From NCBI GenBank assembly GCA_051883695.1, contig JBJEUF010000042.1:1-19471 (forward strand): a DNA stretch of 19,471 bases, given 5' to 3'. The position numbers and the translations under genes are program-made. This document shows, piece after piece, positions 7,403-13,981 of this stretch. This DNA is from UBA11524 sp051883695 (GTDB lineage: Bacteria > Bacillota > Clostridia > Christensenellales > Aristaeellaceae). Position 1 is the stretch's first letter. Every line of letters starts with the position of its first letter. Under the pieces are notes generated by a model. That model was not told where the DNA came from and ran no database searches. It was given only the letters and a program-made list of their open reading frames with translations.

Positions 7403-8002
7403 TCAGTCGGTATAGCGCAGGGGCTTGCCGAAACGCAGCTCAGCAGGGTTTTCGGGCTCCGGTTTGCGGAAGCCCAGCAGCTTTCGTACGGGGAGCATGA
7501 CCAGGGCGGTCAGCCCGGTGGTGGCGATGATTCCGGTGAGGGATTTGCCGATCTGTGCCATGGTCAGCGCTGCGCCGCCCAGATACATGTACACCACGTT
7601 GACGATTTCGTAGATGAGCGCGTTGACCGCCGCGCACAGCACCGTGCGCAGCAGCGGGCTGATGTTGCGGCCGGCCTTGCCGATGGAGCGCTCGTACTGC
7701 AGGCGCGATGCGCTCTTGTCCGCGAAAAACACGCTGCACAGGAGCGCCGAAACCGGGTAGTACAGCAGATTCAGCATGGATACCCCGGGCAGGAAGGTTT
7801 CCATCAGGATGCCGTAGAAGGCGCCGGCCCACAGCGCCCGCAGCCGCCCATATCCGACGGTGACGATGGCGACCATGGCCAGCAGCAGGCTGGGGGATAC
7901 CTTTCCCAGCTGGACGTAGGGGGACACGATGCAGACCTGACACAGGTATCCCAGAAAAACCATCAGCCACAGCTTCACCTGACGCAGGATTGCCTTGCGC
8001 AT
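7403..8002 (-). CDS. mreD: Rod shape-determining membrane protein MreD
   Basis: A 199-residue, strongly hydrophobic protein with about five membrane segments, in the size range of MreD and in the MreD position between mreC and mrdA. MreD links MreC and the elongasome in the membrane. Sequence conservation in this family is poor, so the call rests on topology, length and position; a VSPSLLLAMV-like stretch and GAFYGILMETFLPG are compatible with it. The start at 8002 is chosen because GGGAGGA, lying in the last codons of mreC, precedes it by about 9 bases. An ATG at 8020 would place that site inside the gene. The mreC stop (8005-8007) is 2 bases upstream, so translation is probably coupled. A 102-base gap to mrdA holds a small GC-rich hairpin but no terminator. 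Confidence 0.85.
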   Translation of the reverse strand: MRKAILRQVKLWLMVFLGYLCQVCIVSPYVQLGKVSPSLLLAMVAIVTVGYGRLRALWAGAFYGILMETFLPGVSMLNLLYYPVSALLCSVFFADKSASRLQYERSIGKAGRNISPLLRTVLCAAVNALIYEIVNVVYMYLGGAALTMAQIGKSLTGIIATTGLTALVMLPVRKLLGFRKPEPENPAELRFGKPLRYTD

Positions 8003-8004
8003 AC

Positions 8005-9648
8005 TCAATCGTCCTCCCATGTCAGCTGCGAGGGATCAATGGTAATGACGGGCGTGGGGGATGGCGTCGGCGTTGCGGTGGGCGTTGCCGTGGGGCCCAT
8101 CAGGATGGACTGGTATTCGTACACTGTCCCAGCGGGAGTGGGCGACGCGGTGGGCGTGGGCGAGGGTGTCGGGGACACGGTGGGTGTGGGCGAGGGCGTC
8201 ACGGAGACGGTGGGGACGGGGGTGGCTGTCTCGCCGAACCGCAGCGTCGTACCGATGCGAAGCGTCGGGTACGGCCGGGCGGTCACCGTTGCCTCAAATT
8301 CCGTGTAGTCCGCCGCAGCCTCGCGGCCTTCCACCGCCCCTGCCGTGGGCTTGTAGCGCAGCACGATTACAAATTCCAGATGCTCGAAGTCCACATATGG
8401 CTCCACCACGATGTACTGCTTGTTTTCCTCCATGCCTCGGGTGGATTCGCGCACGGTGCCGATGGGCAGCCCCTTGGGGAAGGACATGCCAATGCCGGAG
8501 GTGACCACGATATCGCCCGGGCGGGGCAGATGATCGGCGGGCAGGTAGTACATGCGGCACATGGCGGTGCCGTCTACACCGAGGGTGCCGCGGACGGTGC
8601 CCTGGTCACGGCTGGACTGGATGAGGGCCGCAATGGACGCGCCGGAGTCGATGATGGTGCGGACGGTCGAGGTGGAGGCGTAGACCTCCTCGGTATAGCC
8701 GACCAGCGCGCCGCCGATGGTCACGGCCATGTAGGGCTCGATGCCCTGACGGCTGCCCTGATCGATGGTGAAGGTGGAGAAGTAGTTGCCCTGCTCCCGG
8801 CCGATGACCTGGCAGCGCAGCGGGTTGAGCAGCTCGTTCTGGCCCAGCCCCATCTCCTCGTCAATGGATTCGTACTGGGACAGACGGCGGGCGTATTCAT
8901 TGGCGAAGGCGGCCTGAATGGCCAGCTCCTCGTTCTTTTCAAGGAGGTCGTTGTACGCCTGCTCGATGTTGGAGCGGAGCTTGATGGTGCGGAAATAGTC
9001 GGCAATCGACTCCGTGACATGGGAGAAGAAGGACTGCACCGGCCCGACGGAGGAGGACACGACGTTTTCCGGCAGCTCCAGCAGCGATGTGTTGGGCATC
9101 ATCGTCCTGTGCAGCAGCATCATGCCGATGCTGCCCAGCAGCAGCACGGTTACCAGGGACAGGAGAAACACGCGCAGCTTGGGGTGCCGGGCCTTGACGT
9201 TCTCCTCCTCGGGGATGACGCGCGTCTGGCGGCGCTGCTGGGCCCGGGATGGCGGCAGGCTCTGCGCGCGGGCATTCCGCGCTTCCTTGCGGGCCCGCTG
9301 CCGGGGCGTGAGGGATTCATCCTCGTCCTCAGCCTCCCGGGGGCGTCGGGGAGCGGCGTAGACCAGCTCCTCCTCATCGGAGGCATCGTCGAGGCCGTCG
9401 GCTTCCTCCGCGTCCGCGTCGTCAAAGGACTCCGGCTCGGGGGGCAGTCCGACCATGCGCACGCCGATGCGGCCAACCCCTTCCGTCGGGGTCTGCGGCA
9501 TTTCCTCCGGCGCGTCCTCCTGCGGGAGCGCTTCCTCCTCCGAGGGAAGGCCGCGCGTCACCGTATCCAGATCGTCGTCGAAGTAGAGCTCGTCCGGATC
9601 GGGCAAAAGCTCAGGGCGCGGCTGATGCTTGTGGTTTCGTTTTGCCAT
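8005..9648 (-). CDS. mreC: Rod shape-determining protein MreC with long N- and C-terminal extensions
   Basis: A 547-residue protein, against about 280-350 for common MreC. Residues 1-115 are cytoplasmic and very acidic, and 116-158 are basic (many R/K/Q). One membrane helix follows at about 158-180, then a coiled-coil stretch (about 222-262). The MreC beta-barrel domains lie at about 272-432, with recognisable CQVIGREQGNYFSTFTIDQG, GALVGYT and PGDIVVTSGIGMSFPKGLPIG. A tail (433-547) holds two Thr/Pro/Ser-rich blocks (475-506 and 519-534). MreC lines the outer face of the membrane and activates PBP2/RodA. The extensions look intrinsically disordered, and the tail would lie outside the membrane in the wall space. 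The start at 9648 is preceded by GAGGTGA at about 10 bases. It sits between mreB (93-base gap) and mreD (coupled). Confidence 0.9.
   Translation of the reverse strand: MAKRNHKHQPRPELLPDPDELYFDDDLDTVTRGLPSEEEALPQEDAPEEMPQTPTEGVGRIGVRMVGLPPEPESFDDADAEEADGLDDASDEEELVYAAPRRPREAEDEDESLTPRQRARKEARNARAQSLPPSRAQQRRQTRVIPEEENVKARHPKLRVFLLSLVTVLLLGSIGMMLLHRTMMPNTSLLELPENVVSSSVGPVQSFFSHVTESIADYFRTIKLRSNIEQAYNDLLEKNEELAIQAAFANEYARRLSQYESIDEEMGLGQNELLNPLRCQVIGREQGNYFSTFTIDQGSRQGIEPYMAVTIGGALVGYTEEVYASTSTVRTIIDSGASIAALIQSSRDQGTVRGTLGVDGTAMCRMYYLPADHLPRPGDIVVTSGIGMSFPKGLPIGTVRESTRGMEENKQYIVVEPYVDFEHLEFVIVLRYKPTAGAVEGREAAADYTEFEATVTARPYPTLRIGTTLRFGETATPVPTVSVTPSPTPTVSPTPSPTPTASPTPAGTVYEYQSILMGPTATPTATPTPSPTPVITIDPSQLTWEDD
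8140..8199 (-). repeat. Tandem 30-bp repeat encoding a Thr/Pro/Ser decapeptide in MreC
   Basis: Two adjacent 30-base units differ at only a few positions and encode TPSPTPTVSP and TPSPTPTASP (MreC residues 484-503). A further, less regular Thr/Pro block is encoded at 8047-8094 (residues 519-534). Confidence 0.85.
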
Positions 9649-9741
9649 GGCTCAAATCACCTCACAGGTAGTCGGACCGGCAACGGGCTGCCTGTCCCAT
9701 TACAACGGATCAGCGCGGGGTTTTCTTGCATCGCAATCCGT

Positions 9742-10764
9742 TCAGCCCAGCTGCGGCATCCGGCCGGACTGGATCAGCATGGGCATGTTCTCCACGATAT
9801 AGCCCACGCCCAGCGCCGTGCAGTCGGCTGGCTCCTTGGCGATCAGCACGGGGATGCCCAGCTCCGTGGCGATGAACTGATCCATCGCGTAGAGCTGCGC
9901 GACGCCGCCGGTCAGGTGAATGCCCGTGCGCATGATGTCGGCGGAAAGCTCCGGGGGCGTGCGCTCCAGCACCCAGCGGATAGCTGCGATGATGGCCTTG
10001 CAGGGCTCGTGAACCGCCTGATACGCCTGCCGGGAGGTATACTCGATGTCCATCGCCTGCGGGGAGAGGAGATCACGGCCGCGGATGCGCACCTTGCGGT
10101 CCTCGGTCAGGGGCATGGCGGAGGCCAGATCGGTCTTGACGTCCTCCGCCGTGCGGTCGCCGATGAGCATCTTGAATTCTCGCTTGATATGGTTGATGAT
10201 GGCCTCGTCCATTTTGGCGCCGCCCACGGGGATGGACTGGCTGACCACCAGACCGCCCAGGGACACCACCGCCACATCCGTCGTGCCGCCGCCGATATCC
10301 ACCACCATGCTGCCCACGGGGTCATAGACCGGCAGGCTGGAGCCCAGCGCGGCGGCGAAGGGCTTTTCGACCAGATACACCTTTTTCACGCCGCAGAGGC
10401 GCACGGCCTCGGTGATAGCCTTGCGGTTCACATCGTCCATCCCGGCGGGAACGGACACGACCACCTTGGGCTTGACAACGTTGGAGACACCGATGGCCTT
10501 GCGAACGAAGTACTTGATCAGCAGCGCCGTCATGTCAAAATCGGCGATCATCCCGTTGCGGATGGGTCGGATCACCGTCTTGCTGGTGTCGGTGCGGCCC
10601 AGATCGCGGCGGGCCTCATCGCCCACGGACTGCACCTGACGGCGGTTGGCGCTGCTGACCACCAGCAGCGTCGGTTCGCTGATGACGATGCCGCGCTTTT
10701 TCACATACACCAGCGTGTTGGAGGAACCCAGGTCAATGCCGATATCGGGGGCGAAAAAATGCAT
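9742..10764 (-). CDS. mreB: Actin-like rod shape-determining protein MreB
   Basis: The 340-residue product is the bacterial actin that guides elongation. Nucleotide-binding motifs are phosphate-1 IDLGSSNTLV (10-19), phosphate-2 DIGGGTTDVAV (156-166) and the adenosine motif GIHLTGGVAQL (281-291). IRPIRNGMIADFD (65-77) is also typical. Compared with the usual forms (DLGTANT, VEEP, TTEVAV, LTGGGA), several positions are changed here: SSN for TAN, E133-K134-P for EEP, TTD for TTE, and GGV for GGG. It could therefore be a divergent MreB or Mbl-type paralogue, but the place before mreC and mreD fits MreB. The start at 10764 is preceded by AAGGATG. The operon places it second, 64 bases after maf. 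Confidence 0.92.
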   Translation of the reverse strand: MHFFAPDIGIDLGSSNTLVYVKKRGIVISEPTLLVVSSANRRQVQSVGDEARRDLGRTDTSKTVIRPIRNGMIADFDMTALLIKYFVRKAIGVSNVVKPKVVVSVPAGMDDVNRKAITEAVRLCGVKKVYLVEKPFAAALGSSLPVYDPVGSMVVDIGGGTTDVAVVSLGGLVVSQSIPVGGAKMDEAIINHIKREFKMLIGDRTAEDVKTDLASAMPLTEDRKVRIRGRDLLSPQAMDIEYTSRQAYQAVHEPCKAIIAAIRWVLERTPPELSADIMRTGIHLTGGVAQLYAMDQFIATELGIPVLIAKEPADCTALGVGYIVENMPMLIQSGRMPQLG

Positions 10765-10828
10765 ATGCTTTCATCCTTATTCTGTCATGTCAGGCGCGTA
10801 TCGCGCGCAAGGGCTCATTTGGAATCTC

Positions 10829-11395
10829 TCACAGCAGCCCGCAATCATGCAGCAGCCTTCGCGTGAGGGTCATGGGCAGGCCGATGACGTTGGTGTGGCT
10901 GCCGCGCAGCCGGTCGATCCACAGCCCGGCGATTCCCTGCACCGCATAGGCGCCGGCCTTGTCCATCGGTTCGCCCGTGGCGATGTAGCGGTGTATGTCC
11001 CCGTCCGTCATGTCCTCAAAGTGTACGTCCGTGCCATCCACGGCGCTGACGGCTTGTCCGTCCGCGCTGACCACGGTGACGCCGGTATACACCTGATGCC
11101 AGCGCCCGGACAGGCTGCGCAGCATCCGGAAGGCGTCCTGCGCATCGCGTGGCTTGCCCAGGGCGGTGTCATCCACGGACACGAGGGTGTCCGCCGCCAG
11201 AATCACGCATCCGGGATGCAGCGCGGCGGCGGCGAGGGCTTTGCGGCGGCTCAGCTCCTGCACCGCCTCCCGGGGCGGCAGGGCACAGGTTTCGTCCACA
11301 TCCGGCGCGTCGACCGTAAAGGGCAGACCGGTCATTGAAAGCAGCTCCCTGCGCCGGGGGGAAGCCGAGGCAAGGATCAGCGTCATATCATGCAT
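10829..11395 (-). CDS. maf: Maf-like nucleoside triphosphate pyrophosphatase
   Basis: A 188-residue cytosolic Maf/Ham1-fold protein, of the usual family length. Maf proteins hydrolyse dTTP/UTP or modified nucleotides to monophosphates and are linked to septum formation. Motifs seen are SASPRRRELL (10-19), AADTLV with the catalytic D69 (67-72), GKPRD (80-84) and DKAGAYAVQG (145-154). The start at 11395 has AGGAGG (11403-11408) 7 bases upstream; a second ATG three codons later is too far from it. It is the first gene of the shape operon, as in Bacillus where maf lies upstream of mreBCD. Its own promoter is about 45 bases upstream of the start. Confidence 0.93.
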   Translation of the reverse strand: MHDMTLILASASPRRRELLSMTGLPFTVDAPDVDETCALPPREAVQELSRRKALAAAALHPGCVILAADTLVSVDDTALGKPRDAQDAFRMLRSLSGRWHQVYTGVTVVSADGQAVSAVDGTDVHFEDMTDGDIHRYIATGEPMDKAGAYAVQGIAGLWIDRLRGSHTNVIGLPMTLTRRLLHDCGLL

Positions 11396-11446
11396 CAGGA
11401 AGCCTCCTGCGGATCAATTCGGAATACCGATAACATACCATTCTGT

Positions 11447-11476
11447 ATTATAGCACATATCCCCTCAGAATGGAAA
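11447..11476 (-). promoter_or_regulatory. Sigma-A-type promoter with extended -10 for the maf-mre-mrdA-minD-rodA operon
   Basis: The minus strand carries TATAAT (11452-11447) preceded by TGC, an extended -10. A weak -35, TTTCCA (11476-11471), lies 18 bases upstream. Transcription should begin near 11440, leaving a leader of about 45 bases before maf. Confidence 0.7.
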
Positions 11477-11526
11477 TGTTTCTTGTAAATTTTCAGCTTC
11501 CGGTCGCGCTATTCTTCGATGGTATC

Positions 11527-11560
11527 AAAAAGCCGCATCTCCCGGGCGGGAAACGCGGCT
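11527..11560 (-). terminator. Intrinsic terminator of queT
   Basis: AGCCGC (11531-11536) pairs with GCGGCT (11555-11560), with further GC pairing inside. On the minus strand it is followed by TTTTT (11531-11527). It lies just after the queT stop and insulates the shape operon promoter from queT transcription. Confidence 0.75.
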
Positions 11561-11566
11561 GAAAAA

Positions 11567-12046
11567 TCAGCTGTACTTCGTCAGGTCAAGGTTCGTCTTT
11601 TTCAGCGCGGCGATCAGCACGAAGCCCAGCGCGACGGCGAGCAGCTCACCCGCGGCGACCTCTGCCATGGTGAGGGCAACGGGCAGTCCCTGGGAGCAGG
11701 AGAGGACGAGTCCCACGATGATGCCGTTGGAAACGACCGGGCAGGCGGCGGCCAGCAGCGGCTTTTTCCGCAGCGCGTAGGTGCCGACGGCAGCCAGCAG
11801 CGTCGCCAGCGAGCCAAAGACGATGTCGGTGATCAGCCCTGTGTAGAGGTTGGCGATCAGACAGCCGACGAACAGTCCGGGAATCGCCTGCGGCAACAGC
11901 AGGGGCAGGAGCGTGAGCGCCTCGGACACGCGGCACTGAATGGCGCCGTAGGAAATCGGGTACAGCAGGAGCGTCAGGGCGGCATAGAGCGCGGCGATGA
12001 TTGCGCTCATGCACAGGGAACGGGGTGTCAGCAGCTTTTTGAACAT
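11567..12046 (-). CDS. queT: QueT-family transporter (probable queuosine precursor uptake)
   Basis: A 159-residue membrane protein with about five hydrophobic segments. The family signature YGAIQCRVSEALTLLP (33-48) and GLFVGCLIANLYTG (57-70) match the QueT (COG4708) family. This family is the predicted substrate-binding component of an ECF-type importer of preQ0/preQ1-like queuosine precursors. Substrate assignment is family knowledge, not visible here, and no ECF energising genes are in the window. The start at 12046 is set by AGGAGG (12054-12059) with a 7-base spacer; the upstream ATG at 12097 lies within the structured leader. It is a single-gene transcript with its own promoter (12116-12144) and terminator (11527-11560). 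Confidence 0.88.
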   Translation of the reverse strand: MFKKLLTPRSLCMSAIIAALYAALTLLLYPISYGAIQCRVSEALTLLPLLLPQAIPGLFVGCLIANLYTGLITDIVFGSLATLLAAVGTYALRKKPLLAAACPVVSNGIIVGLVLSCSQGLPVALTMAEVAAGELLAVALGFVLIAALKKTNLDLTKYS

Positions 12047-12111
12047 AAAAGCGCCTCCTATGATGATATTGCTGCGGCCGTCGGAAAGGAAGTCCAACGC
12101 CTTTCAGCCGT
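12047..12111 (-). promoter_or_regulatory. Structured leader of queT, possible translational riboswitch
   Basis: The predicted leader of about 65 bases can form a stem between CGTTGG (12099-12094) and CCGACG (12084-12079), with one wobble. An outer stem pairs CGGC (12110-12107) with GCCG (12078-12075). The 9-base loop contains CTTCC, which can pair with GGAGG of the ribosome-binding site. It also contains CCTTT, which can pair with AAAGG in the 5' bulge. I do not recognise the class I preQ1 consensus. The regulatory role is inferred from gene identity and pairing only. Confidence 0.4.
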
Positions 12112-12115
12112 TGAC

Positions 12116-12144
12116 AGCATAACACATTTTTCCCCGAATCACAA
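12116..12144 (-). promoter_or_regulatory. queT promoter
   Basis: The minus strand has TTGTGA (12144-12139) and TATGCT (12121-12116), separated by 17 bases. TGT precedes the -10, making it an extended type. Transcription should begin at about 12111-12109. Confidence 0.65.
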
Positions 12145-12157
12145 GGGGAAATTCGGG
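12130..12157. promoter_or_regulatory. Overlapping palindromes over the queT -35 box (operator candidate)
   Basis: CCCGAAT (12133-12139) is an inverted copy of ATTCGGG (12151-12157). A second, overlapping dyad pairs TTCCCC (12130-12135) with GGGGAA (12145-12150). The queT -35 box lies between the arms. The site is in the divergent region with the DUF1540 gene, so a repressor here could affect queT and possibly both genes. Confidence 0.4.
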
Positions 12158-12226
12158 CAAGATGATATCGCGCCGGTGATGCGGAGTTTGCAGGCCCGGC
12201 GACAAAAAACAAGGAGGGTTCCGAAA

Positions 12227-12397
12227 ATGACGAACAAGGCCTGCCACCAGTCGATTCATTGCTCTGTGGAGAGCTGCCAGCATCACGAGGTCAACGGCAT
12301 GTGCTCCCTGAGCGACATCCAGGTTGCGCCCAAGCAGAACTGCTGCAACGGCAAAGCGGACGAGAGCCAGTGCAATTCCTACAAGTGCCGCTGGTAA
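12227..12397 (+). CDS. Small cysteine-rich DUF1540 protein
   Basis: A 56-residue soluble protein with eight cysteines (C6, C12, C17, C26, C39, C40, C49, C54). The motif IHCSVESC followed by GMC and ending CNSYKC matches DUF1540, a family common in clostridia and bacilli. The cysteine spacing suggests metal binding, but no function is established that I can cite. The start at 12227 has AAGGAGGG (12211-12218) 8 bases upstream. It is divergent from queT and followed by a hairpin at 12421-12449. A TTGACA lies upstream at 12111-12116, but no matching -10 is found, so its promoter is unknown. A sporulation-specific sigma factor is possible given the germination operon downstream. Confidence 0.85.
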   Translation: MTNKACHQSIHCSVESCQHHEVNGMCSLSDIQVAPKQNCCNGKADESQCNSYKCRW

Positions 12398-12420
12398 CGC
12401 ATGGAACCTGACCCGGGGAT

Positions 12421-12455
12421 GGCTGCGCCGCGATGCAAGGGGCGCAGCCTTCCTT
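12421..12455 (+). terminator. Hairpin between DUF1540 and gerA-like gene
   Basis: GGCTGCGCC (12421-12429) pairs perfectly with GGCGCAGCC (12441-12449) around an 11-base loop, then TTCCTT follows. The T-tract is weak, so it may end DUF1540 transcripts only partly. Confidence 0.55.
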
Positions 12456-12490
12456 GGCGTTGGAGATGAGGGAGAAGGACGGAGAAGCGC

Positions 12491-13981
12491 ATGTCAGCAC
12501 CGATCAGCAAGGCCATCGACCGCAGCCGCGCCGCGATGGAAACCGCGCTCCATCTGGCGGACAACCCGGATATGCATGTGCGGCATTTCCGCGCGTGGAA
12601 CCGGGACGCGTCCGTATATTATGTCGAAGGGTTCGTCTCGACCGACAGTCTGCAGCATTTCGTCCTGCTCCCGCTGACGCAGCTGCGGGACGCGGAGCTG
12701 ACCGAGCCCCTGGAGGCGGCGGTGCTCAACGCCGTCTGTAACTGCGACGTGACCACGGTACGCTCCATTGCGGAAGCCGTGGCGCAGGTGATGAAGGGCA
12801 AGGCGGCGGTCTTTGTGGACGGCATGGGCTGCGCGGCAGCCTTCGACGTACGCCAGTATGTGCGCCGCGGCGTATCGGAGCCGCTGAGCGAAAACGTCGT
12901 GCTCGGGCCGCATCAGGGCTTCAACGAATCCATCCGCGACTGCATCACGCTCATCCGTCGGCTTCTGCCCACACCCGAGCTGATCGGGGAAATGCGCACC
13001 ATCGGCGACAGGTATCCAACAAGCCTGAGCGTCCTGTATCTGGACGGCGTGGTCGACCGGGACAGCCTGAGCCGGCTGCAGAACCGCCTGGACGACATCC
13101 ACACCGACCATGTGCTGTCCATCGGCGCGCTGCAGCAGCTGCTGGAGGATCGCCCCTTTTCGCTCATCCCGCAGTGCATCCTGACCGAGCGCCCCGATCG
13201 GGCTGCCTCCATGCTGCTGGAGGGGCAGATCGTGCTGGTGATGGACGGCTCGCCGCAGGTGCTGGTGCTGCCTGCGAGCATTCTGCACCTCCTGCACACG
13301 CCCGACGATTCCTCCGCCCGCTGGCAGTACGGAACCTTCATGCGGCTGCTGCGCTTTTTCGGGCTGCTGGCGGCGCTGCTGCTGCCGGGGCTTTTCGCGG
13401 CCTTCGTCACCTTCCATCCCGAGGCGCTGCCGGTGACGCTGCTGACCGCCGTGCTGGAAAGCCAGGCGGCGGTGCCCTTTTCCATCCCGGCGGAGACGTT
13501 CCTGATGCTTATCATGTTCAACCTGATCGGCGAAGCCTCGACGCGGGTGCCGTCCGTCGTCGGCTCCACGCTGGGGACGGTCAGCGGCCTGATCCTGGGG
13601 CAGGCGGCGGTCGACGCAAGGCTTGCCCATCCGCTGCTGCTGATCGTCGTGGCGGTGTCCAGCCTGGGCAGCTACGCCGTGCCGGACTATTCGCTGGGGC
13701 TGGCGGTGCGCATCGGACAGCTGCTGCTGCTGGCGGCGGGGTGCATCTTCGGCGTGTACGGGATCGTGCTTTTCATGGCGGCGGGGACGGTACGGCTCTG
13801 CGCGCTGACGAGCCTGGGTTCGCCCTTTGCGGCACCGATGGCACCGCTGCGGCCCCATAACCCGGATGAGATGACCCGATGGCCCATCTGGCAGCAGCGA
13901 TGGCGCACATGGCTGGCCAGCGCGGGCAATCAGCGGCGCGCGTGGGGAGCGATGCGCCGCTGGGACAGGAGGAGACGATGA
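12491..13981 (+). CDS. Spore germinant receptor subunit A (GerA/SpoVAF family)
   Basis: A 496-residue inner-membrane subunit of a Ger-type nutrient germinant receptor. The soluble N-terminal half shows GFNESIRDCITLIRR (about 143-157), LYLDGVVDRDSL (about 179-190) and the family hallmark TERPDRAASMLLEG (about 233-246), followed by VMDGSPQVLVLP. The C-terminal half has several membrane segments, including FLMLIMFNLIGEASTRVPS, and ends in a basic tail rich in R and W. The start at 12491 is preceded by GGAGAAG at about 5 bases. The stop overlaps the next start as ATGA. It forms a tricistronic gerA-gerB-gerC operon, the standard layout. SpoVAF is a paralogue, but the presence of B and C subunits favours a true receptor. 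The germinant cannot be predicted. Confidence 0.92.
   Translation: MSAPISKAIDRSRAAMETALHLADNPDMHVRHFRAWNRDASVYYVEGFVSTDSLQHFVLLPLTQLRDAELTEPLEAAVLNAVCNCDVTTVRSIAEAVAQVMKGKAAVFVDGMGCAAAFDVRQYVRRGVSEPLSENVVLGPHQGFNESIRDCITLIRRLLPTPELIGEMRTIGDRYPTSLSVLYLDGVVDRDSLSRLQNRLDDIHTDHVLSIGALQQLLEDRPFSLIPQCILTERPDRAASMLLEGQIVLVMDGSPQVLVLPASILHLLHTPDDSSARWQYGTFMRLLRFFGLLAALLLPGLFAAFVTFHPEALPVTLLTAVLESQAAVPFSIPAETFLMLIMFNLIGEASTRVPSVVGSTLGTVSGLILGQAAVDARLAHPLLLIVVAVSSLGSYAVPDYSLGLAVRIGQLLLLAAGCIFGVYGIVLFMAAGTVRLCALTSLGSPFAAPMAPLRPHNPDEMTRWPIWQQRWRTWLASAGNQRRAWGAMRRWDRRRR

Noticed and set aside
8140..8199. Tandem repeats as a CRISPR or minisatellite element
   Set aside because: The repeats are in frame within mreC, have no spacers, and encode a Thr/Pro-rich decapeptide.
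7990..10866. A 958-codon open frame on the plus strand opposite mreC and mreB
   Set aside because: It is a by-product of GC-rich codon use on the opposite strand. Its product is low-complexity and rich in G, H, R and V, with no recognisable domain, while both minus-strand genes have clear motifs.
12047..12111. Class I preQ1 riboswitch upstream of queT
   Set aside because: The short hairpin with an A-rich tail running into the ribosome-binding site is not present in the usual spacing. I kept only a general structured-leader call.
12111..12116. Perfect TTGACA on the plus strand upstream of the DUF1540 gene
   Set aside because: No -10-like hexamer lies 16-18 bases downstream (the sequence there is CCGAAT or similar), so I do not call it a promoter.
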